This document shows positions 1 through 8,062 of a stretch of 10,933 bases of DNA, piece by piece; position 1 is the stretch's first letter, and each line of letters opens with the position of its first letter. A program made the position numbers and the translations under genes. The DNA comes from Bacteroidales bacterium (GTDB lineage: Bacteria; Bacteroidota; Bacteroidia; Bacteroidales; Tenuifilaceae): assembly GCA_003531155.1 (NCBI GenBank), contig DQHR01000114.1:1-10933 (forward strand), given 5' to 3'. Under the pieces are notes generated by a model. It was not told the origin of the DNA, searched no databases, and saw only the letters and a list, made by a program, of their open reading frames with translations.

Positions 1-691
1 CCCCTGCAAGGTTTATCATTGTAGTAACATCAAGGTACGAACTGTCGATCTGTCCTCCATTATGAACACCAACTCCAAAAAGACTCATTGTTAATCCATT
101 AGGCTTAATAAAAGTATTAGGCTTAAATATTGCGGCAAAACCCATAGTAAAAACCTCCTGAAAAGGGCTACCATTTTTAATATAACGTTCCCAGTTTGTC
201 CACGAATCGCCCCGAAAACGATCTTTATTTGTTAAAAATTGAATCCCTGTTTCGGGCTGAGAAGTGAAAAGTCGTTCGGGTTTCATCAAAGGTTCTGGTA
301 AGAAGTGGAGCTGCTGGGAATGGATTGTTCCCAAAACCAACTCAACACCATCAAGCAACTTAACCTCAAGCGAAAGCACTGGGACTATTCGCTCTACGGT
401 ATCGTTACCAGCAAAGTAGAGTGTATGAAAACCAGCCGAGAAACTGGTTTTTAGATTGGGCTTATATTTAACTTGTGGTTGAACATAAAAGCCCGGATAT
501 GTGTATCCTTTCTTAATATTACTAATGTATTCTCTATCATCAAAAAAAGCGGATGCATATGGGTTTATACTAAACTTACCTGAATCACCAACCATCACTG
601 AGCTACGCATATTATGCTTTACCCAAAATTCCTGTGAAAAAGTTAATGATGAACTTAGTAATAAAAGAAAGCAACAAATAATATTTTTCAT
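1..691 (-). CDS. Secreted, probably outer-membrane protein of unknown function (partial, C-terminus off the left edge)
   Basis: An open frame runs leftward from an ATG at 691 to the window edge, giving about 230 residues without a stop. The N-terminus is a clear signal peptide: MKN, a hydrophobic stretch rich in Leu and Ser, then a likely cleavage before Gln20 (TFS|QEF). The mature part alternates short hydrophobic and polar runs with many aromatic residues (for example YPGFYVQPQVKYKP at about residues 65-78 and SFSAGFHTLYFAGND after it), which fits a beta-barrel or other beta-rich envelope protein. I do not recognise a named family, and no catalytic motif is visible. It is divergent from the GT117 operon, with 138 bases between the two starts. 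The short plus-strand frame at 501-785 overlaps this gene and is a shadow. I am confident it is a real secreted protein; the outer-membrane location is inference. Confidence 0.8.
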   Translation of the reverse strand, partial: MKNIICCFLLLLSSSLTFSQEFWVKHNMRSSVMVGDSGKFSINPYASAFFDDREYISNIKKGYTYPGFYVQPQVKYKPNLKTSFSAGFHTLYFAGNDTVERIVPVLSLEVKLLDGVELVLGTIHSQQLHFLPEPLMKPERLFTSQPETGIQFLTNKDRFRGDSWTNWERYIKNGSPFQEVFTMGFAAIFKPNTFIKPNGLTMSLFGVGVHNGGQIDSSYLDVTTMINLAG

Positions 692-793
692 CACTGTTAA
701 AATTTGGCTAAAATTAACCTTTTTTAAAATATCAAGAATTCTTTATACACAATTCAACAGCTGGGAGGTAAGTAATCTCATCTAAATTTATTA

Positions 794-801
794 TACATTT
801 G
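794..801 (+). promoter_or_regulatory. Bacteroidetes-type -7 box for the GT117-deacetylase operon
   Basis: TACATTTG matches the Bacteroidetes housekeeping -7 consensus TAnnTTTG. It ends 28 bases before the ATG at 830, implying a leader of roughly 20-25 bases. No convincing TTG (-33) element is seen at the usual distance, so the call rests on the -7 box and its position. Confidence 0.5.
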
Positions 802-829
802 AGCCATAAAAAATTTAACTTCCCATCAT

Positions 830-3800
830 ATGCAGTCAATTGATAGTAACAAGTACCACAAAATCAATAACATTTTTGGTTGGGTATCATTTGCTATAGC
901 AACGTTAGTTTATTTTGCTACTATTGAACCTACCGCAAGTTTTTGGGATTGTGGTGAGTTTATTGCTAGTGGTAACCGTTTAGAGGTTGGCCACCCTCCC
1001 GGAAGTCCAATATTTATGCTTATTATCCGATTTTTCACCATGTTTGCACCAAGCAAAGAGATGATACCAATTTTTGCCAATGCCATGTCGGCTTTAGCAA
1101 GTTCATTTACTATCATGTTCTTATTTTGGAGTATTACCCATATTGCTCGAAAAGTCGTTAATAAAACCGAAACGTATACATCATCACAAGTCATATTAAT
1201 TATTGCATCAGGATTTGTTGGAGCATTAGCTTATACTTTTTCTGATACTTTCTGGTTCTCAGCCGTTGAAGGGGAGGTTTATGCCACATCATCGCTATTT
1301 ACCGCTTTAGTATTTTGGGCAATTCTTAAGTGGGAAAATGTTGCTGACCAACCATATGCAAATCGATGGATTATTCTGATTGCATTTCTGATGGGTCTTT
1401 CAATAGGCGTTCATCTTCTGAATCTATTAGCAATTCCTGCCATTGTTATGGTTTACTATTTCAGAAAGTATGATGCCACAAGATGGGGGGTTATTTCAGC
1501 GCTATTGATTAGTTTCTTTCTTCTTCTTGCATCGCTAGCATTTGTAATAAAAGGGTTTGTTATTATAGCATCAAAATTCGAACTTGCTTTTGTTAATGGA
1601 TTTGGAATGCCATATAACTCAGGTGTAATATTCTATTTACTACTAGTCACAGGGTTGCTTATTTATGGTATTTCATATACTTATAAAAAAGGTAAAGTTG
1701 TTTGGAATACTATTCTGCTAGGGTTAACAGTAATGCTAATGGGTTATAGCTCATATGCATTAACGGTTATCCGTTCATCGGCTAAACCACCAATGAATCA
1801 GAATGCACCTGATAACATGTACTCGCTTTTATATTATCTTAACCGCGAGCAATATGGCGATAGCCCTCTTATTTACGGACAAGCATTTAACGCACCAGTT
1901 ATTGGAACTGAAGAAGGAGCGGCATCATATATTCCTTTAAATGGGAAGTACATTGTAGCTGGCCACAAAACAAAGTACATTTTTGATGACAGATTTATGA
2001 CCATTTTCCCAAGAATGTATAGTAGCGAAGCAAATCATGTAAAGGGATATAAGCAATGGACAAATTATACAGGTATACCTGTTCAACTTCAAAACAATAG
2101 CGGTAAAGTTGAAACTCGCTATATTCCAAAACTCTCCGATAATATTAAATTCTTTTTCAAATATCAAATGGGATTTATGTATTGGCGTTACTTTATGTGG
2201 AATTTTGCTGGTCGTCAGAATGATATTCAGGGTAATGGTGATGTATTAAAAGGGAACTGGATATGTGGAATTCCGTTTATTGATAACGCTAGGTTAGGTA
2301 CTCAGGAAAATCTTCCTGCTGTATATAAAAACAATAAAGCACGAAATAAATACTATTTATTGCCTTTGCTCCTTGGAATTGCAGGGGTATTCTATCTTTA
2401 TAAAAGAAATAAAAAAGATTTTTGGGTAGTTACTCTACTTTTTGTTTTAACTGGTGCGGCCATTGTTATATATCTTAACCAAAAACCCTTTGAACCACGT
2501 GAACGCGACTATGCCTACGCTGGTAGTTTTTATGCTTTTGCTATTTGGATTGGGTTAGGCGTTTTAGGTATCTATGAGGTTACAAAAAAATGGATAGCCG
2601 AACATTATGCTGCTATCGGCACCAGTGCTGCTTGTATGGTTATACCCATTATTATGTGTAATCAAAACTGGGACGATCACGACAGATCTGGTCGTTATAC
2701 TTCGGTTGATTTCGGCTACAACATGTTGATAGGATGCGCTCCAAATTCAGTATTATTCACATATGGTGATAACGATACTTTCCCTCTTTGGTACAATCAA
2801 GAGGTTGAAGGTGTTCGTCGGGATGTTAGGGTTTCGAACCTTAACTACCTCCGGGGCGATTGGTATATCGACCAAATGAAGCGCAAAGCTTACACCTCCG
2901 ATCCTCTCCCACTTACTATGACTCACGATAAATACTACTCTGGTAAGCGAGATTATACTTTAGTTTCGGACCAAATTAAGGGAGCAATAGATCTAAGACA
3001 AGCATTATCTTTCATTTATAGCGATGATCCTGTTTCTCAAGTACAATCGCCTTATAGCCAAAATGAAAAACTTTGCTTTATCCCATCAAATATCCTTTTC
3101 CTACCTATTGATAAGGACAAAGTAATTAAAACGGGTACAGTAAGCATAGAAAGAGCTAAGGAGATTGTTGATACAATGGTTTGGAAAATCTCTGAAGATG
3201 TTATCATGAAAGAGGGCTTGGTGGTTCTTGATTTGCTTGCAACCAATAACTGGGAGCGTCCTATTTATATGGGAACAACTGTTAGTAACGATTCCTATCA
3301 AAACCTCGAAAAGTATTTCCAAGTTGAAGGAATGATGTTCCGAATTGCTCCAATCCAATCAGGTCAAATAGATTATGATTTTGGCAAAGTTGATACAAAA
3401 GTGATGTACGATAATGTCATGAATAAGTATCGTTTCAGAAGTATAGCAGATCCTAAGGTTTACCTTGATGAAAATAACGGTCGAATTGTATCAAACTATA
3501 GGAACATGTTTGCACGCCTTGCAGGTGGTTTAAACGACGAAGGGAAGAAAGAAGAAGCAATAAAAGTACTAAACCGTTGTATAGAACTTTTCCCACCAAG
3601 CAAAGTTCCTTTCAACTACCTTTCTCTCTCAATAATCGAAAACTACTATAGAGCAGATGCTAAGGACAAAGCTGTCAGTGTTTCAAAAATTATGCTTGAT
3701 AATGCAGCCGATCAACTTAGATATATTCTAAATCTCCCTAAAAACTATATTAAAATTCTTAACAATGAGATTCAGCTGAATATGGCTATAATTCAGGAAC

Positions 3801-3895
3801 TATATAGGCAGGCTGACCGTTTCGAAAAAGGTTCACACCTTAAGGAGATTGAAAGTACTTTTGGTCAATTTGCATCAAGGTTAGAGTCGAGATAA
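830..3895 (+). CDS. DUF2723 (GT117, TMEM260-like) membrane protein, candidate protein O-glycosyltransferase
   Basis: This 1021-residue polytopic membrane protein has the DUF2723 family pattern. The first membrane helix (about 15-33) is followed by the conserved acidic loop FWDCGEF (38-44) and HPPGSP (55-60), the region expected to carry the catalytic acid of a GT-C glycosyltransferase. Many helices follow up to about residue 315, then a soluble part, more helices (about 520-625) and the family motifs RERDYAYAGSF (557-567) and GDNDTFPLWY (646-655). The C-terminal region (about 885-1021) looks alpha-helical and TPR-like (NDEGKKEEAIKVLNRCIELF). The eukaryotic relative TMEM260 is a protein O-mannosyltransferase; Bacteroidetes members are widespread and plausibly glycosylate exported proteins from lipid-linked sugar at the periplasmic face. 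Donor and acceptor cannot be read from this sequence. Full family length, no frameshift. It forms an operon with the deacetylase 3 bases downstream. Confidence 0.93.
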   Translation: MQSIDSNKYHKINNIFGWVSFAIATLVYFATIEPTASFWDCGEFIASGNRLEVGHPPGSPIFMLIIRFFTMFAPSKEMIPIFANAMSALASSFTIMFLFWSITHIARKVVNKTETYTSSQVILIIASGFVGALAYTFSDTFWFSAVEGEVYATSSLFTALVFWAILKWENVADQPYANRWIILIAFLMGLSIGVHLLNLLAIPAIVMVYYFRKYDATRWGVISALLISFFLLLASLAFVIKGFVIIASKFELAFVNGFGMPYNSGVIFYLLLVTGLLIYGISYTYKKGKVVWNTILLGLTVMLMGYSSYALTVIRSSAKPPMNQNAPDNMYSLLYYLNREQYGDSPLIYGQAFNAPVIGTEEGAASYIPLNGKYIVAGHKTKYIFDDRFMTIFPRMYSSEANHVKGYKQWTNYTGIPVQLQNNSGKVETRYIPKLSDNIKFFFKYQMGFMYWRYFMWNFAGRQNDIQGNGDVLKGNWICGIPFIDNARLGTQENLPAVYKNNKARNKYYLLPLLLGIAGVFYLYKRNKKDFWVVTLLFVLTGAAIVIYLNQKPFEPRERDYAYAGSFYAFAIWIGLGVLGIYEVTKKWIAEHYAAIGTSAACMVIPIIMCNQNWDDHDRSGRYTSVDFGYNMLIGCAPNSVLFTYGDNDTFPLWYNQEVEGVRRDVRVSNLNYLRGDWYIDQMKRKAYTSDPLPLTMTHDKYYSGKRDYTLVSDQIKGAIDLRQALSFIYSDDPVSQVQSPYSQNEKLCFIPSNILFLPIDKDKVIKTGTVSIERAKEIVDTMVWKISEDVIMKEGLVVLDLLATNNWERPIYMGTTVSNDSYQNLEKYFQVEGMMFRIAPIQSGQIDYDFGKVDTKVMYDNVMNKYRFRSIADPKVYLDENNGRIVSNYRNMFARLAGGLNDEGKKEEAIKVLNRCIELFPPSKVPFNYLSLSIIENYYRADAKDKAVSVSKIMLDNAADQLRYILNLPKNYIKILNNEIQLNMAIIQELYRQADRFEKGSHLKEIESTFGQFASRLESR

Positions 3896-3898
3896 TTT

Positions 3899-4510
3899 AT
3901 GATAAACCTTAGTCCTCCTAAATTTTTCCAACGTCTTTTCCCATCCCTCATCTGGAGTTTTCCAGATGAGAAGGATGCGGTATTTTTAACGTTCGATGAT
4001 GGCCCAACAGAGGATATAACATTTTGGGTTCTCGATCAACTTAAAAAGTATAATGCAAAGGCTACCTTCTTTGTGCTAGGTAAAAACGTGGAACTGAATC
4101 CCCACATCTATGAACGCATTGTATCCGAAGGTCATAAAGTTGGAAATCATACATATAGTCATCAAAAGGGATGGGCAACAGATACAAGTCAGTACGTTGA
4201 AGATGTAGACTTTGCTAATGGATTTGTACATAGCAACCTTTTTCGACCACCCTATGGGCGAGTTAAACCATCTCAGCTACGCGTTCTAAAACAGCGTTAC
4301 AAGATTATTATGTGGGATGTACTTAGCATGGATTATAGCCGACGGGTATCACCACGTCGCGTTGTGAACAACGTTATAAATCACATACACCCCGGGGCAA
4401 TCATAGTATTTCACGATTCACGCAAAGCAGAACGCAGTTTGAGGTATGCACTTCCACGGGTTCTTGAAGCAATATCACAAAAGGGATTGAAATTCAAATC
4501 GATTGAGTAA
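3899..4510 (+). CDS. NodB-type polysaccharide deacetylase family protein (CE4)
   Basis: A compact 203-residue NodB-homology protein. All five CE4 motifs are present: TFDDGP (31-36, catalytic Asp33 and metal ligand Asp34), GNHTYSH (82-88, metal ligands His84 and His88), RPPYGR (116-121), MWDVLSMDYS (138-147, Trp139) and IVFHDS (169-174, His172). The enzyme should be a metal-dependent N- or O-deacetylase of an acylated sugar. There is no signal peptide or membrane anchor: the N-terminus (MINLSPPKFFQRLFPSL) runs straight into the domain, so a cytoplasmic or membrane-associated precursor may be the substrate rather than finished wall polymer. The ATG lies 3 bases after the GT117 stop, so the two are almost certainly co-transcribed. 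The stop is only 7 bases from the end of the convergent nucleotidyltransferase gene. The family assignment is firm; the substrate is unknown. Confidence 0.93.
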   Translation: MINLSPPKFFQRLFPSLIWSFPDEKDAVFLTFDDGPTEDITFWVLDQLKKYNAKATFFVLGKNVELNPHIYERIVSEGHKVGNHTYSHQKGWATDTSQYVEDVDFANGFVHSNLFRPPYGRVKPSQLRVLKQRYKIIMWDVLSMDYSRRVSPRRVVNNVINHIHPGAIIVFHDSRKAERSLRYALPRVLEAISQKGLKFKSIE

Positions 4511-4517
4511 ATATTCA

Positions 4518-5738
4518 TTAGTCTAACACCCTTTTGTTAAACTGTTTTTTATTAACCACTTTTTTGATATAAAAACTATAAAACCAAATAAAGGGTCGTA
4601 AAGGAAAATAAAGGAAGAAAAAACTATCGGGGAGTTTAACCATTTTCCAATCGTTAAAATTCGGCTCAAGCAGCGACCAACAAGTTAATTTATACCTAAA
4701 ACCTTGCTTTAATCTCATTTTATAAATCGGTATTCTTAACCGGCTTAATTTATGCGAGAGCGTTAATTTCTCGTTGCTAATTATCGCCGTTTCAGCTTGG
4801 ATAACAATGCTTTTAACCTTTTTCAACTCTATTGGGCTTAATAAATAGCAAGTACCAAAAAAAGAGTTTACCAGCTGAATGGCCTGTAAAACAGGTATCT
4901 CATTTCCATTTTCTTTAGCGTTAACTATCGCTTCATCAACCGGGACCATCCCGCTTAAAAGCATTTGGGCTATATCCCTCAACCAAATCAACCGAAACCA
5001 CTGATGAATTGAGCCATGCAAGCAAAGAAATTCAAAATTATGCTTAAAGGAAAGTACTCTAACCAATTTACTTGCAATTTCAACCTCTCTACTCTCGACA
5101 AAAACATCTTCGATCGATATTGGCAAAAGCTCTCTCTGAGAGAATAAGCGCCAATGAATCTCAATCAAAACTGCTGTTCGAGGGTTTTTTAAAGCAATTT
5201 GATTTTTACGCTTTCGATAAAACTCTTGTTGCTTACGTGAAAGTGGAAAATCAGGATAAATCAATCTATAACCTTCTTGGGTTAAAACCGAAATAGTTTC
5301 ATCAACCTTATTTGGGTGAACCAGAATATCAATATCGCGAGAAGGGCGAATAGCAATATCATCATAAATTTGTTGTGAAAGAAATGGTCCCTTAAGCAGA
5401 ATATTCTCAATCGCTTTTTGTTTCAGAATTTCTGATATCCTTATTCCCTCCGATGCTAATCGCATTACATGCTCAGTTTGAGCAAGATATTTTTCTTTTA
5501 ATTCTTGGGGTACATCAATCACAGTTGAATATGAAAACTTCTTTACGCTCTTGTAAAGCAAAGGTAAAACCCGATGGCGTTCGCTCAGTGCAATAAGTTT
5601 AGTCCAGTTAAATGGTTTTAAAAGCCAAAACTTAGTTTCTGCAATAGTTTCTTCATCCTGATATCCACAAAGCAAAATAAGCAAGCGGTGTTCGGGACTT
5701 AGGTATGATAAAAACTGTATTCTGCTCTTAATAATCAT
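4518..5738 (-). CDS. NTP_transf_5 family nucleotidyltransferase (RiPP-cassette associated)
   Basis: A 406-residue protein of the 'uncharacterised nucleotidyltransferase' family (NTP_transf_5). Signature elements are LLKG (114-117), standing in for the usual Gly-Ser, RPSRDIDILV (131-140) with the paired metal-binding acids Asp135 and Asp137, and IEIHWRL (192-198), the family's E.HW motif with the likely third acid. The N-terminal 100 residues (LCGYQDEETI, then a helical W..L..L....RVLPLLY part) are also typical. The C-terminus (about 370-395) is rich in Phe, Trp and Tyr and may sit against a membrane. Relatives transfer a nucleotide or a nucleotide-linked group, and are found beside HPr-kinase-like and PqqD/B2 proteins in some lasso-peptide and polysaccharide clusters. 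The gene diverges from the kinase gene with only 35 bases between the annotated starts. Family firm, substrate unknown. Confidence 0.88.
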   Translation of the reverse strand: MIIKSRIQFLSYLSPEHRLLILLCGYQDEETIAETKFWLLKPFNWTKLIALSERHRVLPLLYKSVKKFSYSTVIDVPQELKEKYLAQTEHVMRLASEGIRISEILKQKAIENILLKGPFLSQQIYDDIAIRPSRDIDILVHPNKVDETISVLTQEGYRLIYPDFPLSRKQQEFYRKRKNQIALKNPRTAVLIEIHWRLFSQRELLPISIEDVFVESREVEIASKLVRVLSFKHNFEFLCLHGSIHQWFRLIWLRDIAQMLLSGMVPVDEAIVNAKENGNEIPVLQAIQLVNSFFGTCYLLSPIELKKVKSIVIQAETAIISNEKLTLSHKLSRLRIPIYKMRLKQGFRYKLTCWSLLEPNFNDWKMVKLPDSFFFLYFPLRPFIWFYSFYIKKVVNKKQFNKRVLD

Positions 5739-5773
5739 TTGCTAAAATCAATTGATGTAAAGGTATAAAATCG

Positions 5774-6763
5774 ATGCAAACTACCCGTCACATATTCCAA
5801 ATTGCAAATGATTTCAAAAAAAGAATCCTTACATTTGCTGTAATACATCGATTTTTAAAAAGTTTGATAACTCGCTATACATATAAAGCATTTGGGTTGA
5901 TAATTGACTCGGAAATTGAATGCCCTGAGTTAATTCCAGCCACTGGAAATCCTGACATTTCAATTAGTTTAGGAAATATTCCAAAATCGCTTAATAGCCC
6001 TTTATTTTCTGGTGTTCGTTTTCAAACAAGCGGAAAAGAATTCCTTCTTTCGGTGGATGGAATTGCAAGATATTATGTAAAGAATGGGAATAGCATTACC
6101 ATTGAAAAGGCTATAAATGCTAATTTATCGGATGTACGTCTCTTTTTACTCGGATCTGCAATTGGAGCAATTATTCACCAACGAGGATTAATTCCTTTCC
6201 ACGGTAGTTCAGTTAAAATTGGCAATGAAGCTATTATTCTATCTGGCTTATCTGGGGCTGGTAAATCAACACTTGCTGTTGCTTTTAAACAAAAAGGCTA
6301 TCAACTTTTATCCGATGACATTAGCGTCATCTCTTTTAATGCAGATGGTAGCCCATTAACTAACCCCGGATTTCCTTACATGAAACTTTGGAGCGATTCC
6401 ATCTTAAAGCTGGGCGATAATCCTTCGAACTATTCAAAAATTAGAGGTGAAATAGGAAAGCATAGATTTCCAATCAAGAACAGTTTTTGGGATAAACCAT
6501 TACCTCTAGGTAAGATTTTTATTATTTCAACAAGCAATTTAGGGGATAGTAAAATTGAACCAATTAAGGGTATTGAAAAGTTTAGCATGTTAAAAACTCA
6601 TACATATCGTTTTAACTTTGTAGTTGGAGCAGAGATGCAGACAAAACATTTTAACTCGTTCGAATTACTTTCTAAAAATGTAGCTGTTTATAGATTAATA
6701 CGCCCATCGGGTAAATTTCCATTTGATGAGTTAATAGATTTAGTTTTAGGAAATAATGGATGA
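5774..6763 (+). CDS. HPr-kinase-like P-loop kinase (lasso/RiPP tailoring type)
   Basis: A 329-residue protein resembling HprK-related kinases found in lasso-peptide and similar clusters. The family N-terminus is YKAFGLIIDSEIECPEL (37-53). The kinase core has PFHGSSV (141-147), a Walker A loop GLSGAGKST (158-166), the LLSDDISVI strand with two acidic residues (178-186) and KHRFPI (229-234). True HPr kinases phosphorylate a serine of HPr; homologues in lasso clusters phosphorylate the precursor's C-terminal serine. No HPr gene is seen here, so a peptide or small-molecule substrate is likelier. The ATG at 5774 gives about 30 extra residues before the family start. A TTG at 5864 would give MITRYTYKAFGL and a 299-residue protein, and a promoter-like box sits just before it at 5830-5837. 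I keep the ATG but regard the TTG as a serious alternative. It overlaps the sulfotransferase gene by 8 bases. Confidence 0.87.
   Translation: MQTTRHIFQIANDFKKRILTFAVIHRFLKSLITRYTYKAFGLIIDSEIECPELIPATGNPDISISLGNIPKSLNSPLFSGVRFQTSGKEFLLSVDGIARYYVKNGNSITIEKAINANLSDVRLFLLGSAIGAIIHQRGLIPFHGSSVKIGNEAIILSGLSGAGKSTLAVAFKQKGYQLLSDDISVISFNADGSPLTNPGFPYMKLWSDSILKLGDNPSNYSKIRGEIGKHRFPIKNSFWDKPLPLGKIFIISTSNLGDSKIEPIKGIEKFSMLKTHTYRFNFVVGAEMQTKHFNSFELLSKNVAVYRLIRPSGKFPFDELIDLVLGNNG
5830..5837 (+). promoter_or_regulatory. Possible -7 box inside the annotated 5' end of the kinase gene
   Basis: TACATTTG fits TAnnTTTG and lies 26 bases before the in-frame TTG at 5864. A TTG at 5802-5804 could be the -33 element, though its distance of 25 bases is a little long. 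If used, the kinase-sulfotransferase transcript would begin downstream of the ATG at 5774 and translation would have to start at the TTG. It could also be a chance match within AT-rich coding DNA. Confidence 0.35.
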
Positions 6764-7622
6764 TTTACAGAAAATAGTTTGGCTAGCATCATACCCAAAA
6801 TCGGGAAATACATGGTTTAGAGTATTTCTCTCCAACCTGCTATCTAAGGAGAATCACCCTGTTGATATAAACAATCTATTCATTTCACCAATTGCGAGCA
6901 ATCGCGAATTATTTGATGAAGCAACGGGTCTATCGTCATCCGACCTAAGCAACGAAGAAATTGACAATCTTCGCCCTGGTGTTTACGAATATGCAGTTCG
7001 AAACAGCAATGAAATTCTTTTTCAGAAAGTTCACGATGCTTGGCTTAATACCCAACTAGGCGAACCAATGTTTAACAGCAAAGTGACTAAGTCGGTAGTC
7101 TATTTTATCCGAAACCCATTAGATATAGCAATTTCATTCTCAAATCATCTCTCTAAATCATTCGAATCGACAGTAAAGATAATGTCTGATAATGACTATG
7201 CTTTCGGGAACAATCCAAATCAATTACACTTTCAACTTAGGCAACGTTTACTCACATGGAGCAATCATGTTAAAAGTTGGGTAGACGAATCAAACCTTCC
7301 AATTATGGTCCTTCGTTACGAAGATATGAAATTCGATACTTTTACAGTCTTTTCAAATGCAATCAGATTTCTTAATATTAAAGCTACAGATGATGAAATT
7401 ATAAAGGCAATTGGATATAGCGATATTAAGGAGATGCAGAGGCAAGAGGCTGAGAGAGGTTTCAAGGAAAAACCTACTAATGCAATCTCATTCTTTCGCA
7501 AAGGAGAGGCAGGCTCATGGCGAAAAGAACTTCCTTCGGAATTAGTTAAAAAGATTTGTGATGATCATCACGAAATAATGCTTCGTTTTGGATACATCGA
7601 TCAGCAAGGAAATCCATTGTAG
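6756..7622 (+). CDS. PAPS-dependent sulfotransferase (Sulfotransfer_1 family)
   Basis: A 288-residue soluble sulfotransferase. The 5'-phosphosulfate loop YPKSGNTW is at 13-20. The KVHD sequence at 91-94 gives the usual catalytic His93. The 3'-phosphate-binding segment is FIRNPLDIAISFSNH (117-131), with Arg119 and Ser127 in the family positions. RYEDM (187-191) and the C-terminal RKGEAGSWRKEL (248-259), the RKG..G.W motif that closes over PAPS, are also intact. It should transfer sulfate from PAPS to a hydroxyl or amine of its acceptor. The ATG overlaps the last codons of the kinase gene (ATGGATGA), which indicates translational coupling. The stop at 7622 touches the last base of the convergent B2 gene at 7623. 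The acceptor is unknown; because of its neighbours a peptide is a reasonable guess, and a lipid or glycan is the alternative. No signal peptide, so it is cytoplasmic. Confidence 0.92.
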   Translation: MDDLQKIVWLASYPKSGNTWFRVFLSNLLSKENHPVDINNLFISPIASNRELFDEATGLSSSDLSNEEIDNLRPGVYEYAVRNSNEILFQKVHDAWLNTQLGEPMFNSKVTKSVVYFIRNPLDIAISFSNHLSKSFESTVKIMSDNDYAFGNNPNQLHFQLRQRLLTWSNHVKSWVDESNLPIMVLRYEDMKFDTFTVFSNAIRFLNIKATDDEIIKAIGYSDIKEMQRQEAERGFKEKPTNAISFFRKGEAGSWRKELPSELVKKICDDHHEIMLRFGYIDQQGNPL

Positions 7623-8060
7623 CTAAGTAAAAAAAAGTACTGGTGCAAACCTAATTAATTCTTCTTTCCCCGTTACAATAATATCTCCAGAACGCAACCA
7701 AGCGTGAGCAGTTAGTTTTCTATTACCATCTTTTGAAATCCCGAAGTAGATGGTTGAGGGAATATTACGTTTTTTAAGCACTCTTTTTGCAATGATTGCA
7801 CGTGCAAAGCAACTAATCCTCCAAGGGGAAAAACGAATAACTCTTCGCATTATTCTTTCTAAAATTTGAACTTGTACCCTTTTTTCTTCAGTCAAATTGG
7901 TCGACGATTCAACACCCTTAACTCCAAGTCTTTTAAAAATAATTCTATTGGGGATTAATAGTACATAGAAACTATAAAAAAGCCCTAACATATATGTTCT
8001 AAAAAAAAGGGAGCGTTCTGCTCCACTGATCCTGTAAAACTTAAGGGCATAATTAATCAT
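7623..8060 (-). CDS. Lasso-peptide B2-type transglutaminase-fold cysteine peptidase (Transglut_core3)
   Basis: A 145-residue protein matching the B2 leader-peptidase family of lasso-peptide biosynthesis. The diagnostic core is FSPWRISCFARAIIAKRVL (77-95), with nucleophile Cys84 in the C..RA pattern, and AHAWLRSGD (118-126), with His119 and probable third residue Asp126. A G motif between them (YFGISKDG, 105-112) and the short helical N-terminus (residues 1-40, with a hydrophobic segment at about 20-38) are also usual. In lasso clusters B2 removes the leader peptide once the PqqD-like B1 protein has bound it. Here B1 is a separate gene directly upstream, 2 bases away, so the pair is a split B1/B2 system. 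The catalytic residues are intact, so this is not a decayed gene. The gene ends base-to-base with the convergent sulfotransferase gene. Confidence 0.88.
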   Translation of the reverse strand: MINYALKFYRISGAERSLFFRTYMLGLFYSFYVLLIPNRIIFKRLGVKGVESSTNLTEEKRVQVQILERIMRRVIRFSPWRISCFARAIIAKRVLKKRNIPSTIYFGISKDGNRKLTAHAWLRSGDIIVTGKEELIRFAPVLFFT

Positions 8061-8062
8061 AT

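Noticed and set aside
501..785. 94-codon plus-strand frame near the left end
   Set aside because: It is antisense to the signal-peptide-bearing leftward gene (1-691), and its translation has no domain-like character.
910..1194. Minus-strand frames within the GT117 gene (also 1937-2167, 3052-3246, 3101-3358)
   Set aside because: They are shadows of the conserved DUF2723 coding sequence.
4524..4539. TAACA/TGTTA inverted repeat followed by a T run near the convergent gene ends, considered as a terminator
   Set aside because: The stem is only 5 AT-rich base pairs, and it lies within the 3' coding end of the nucleotidyltransferase gene; too weak to call.
5072..5296. 74-codon plus-strand frame inside the NTP_transf_5 gene, considered as a precursor peptide
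   Set aside because: It is antisense to conserved parts of the nucleotidyltransferase (including the region just after the E.HW motif), shows no leader/core layout and no promoter.
7316..7501. Minus-strand frame inside the sulfotransferase gene, and frames at 9839-10070 and 10504-10710 in the last gene
   Set aside because: They overlap well-supported genes and lack independent evidence.
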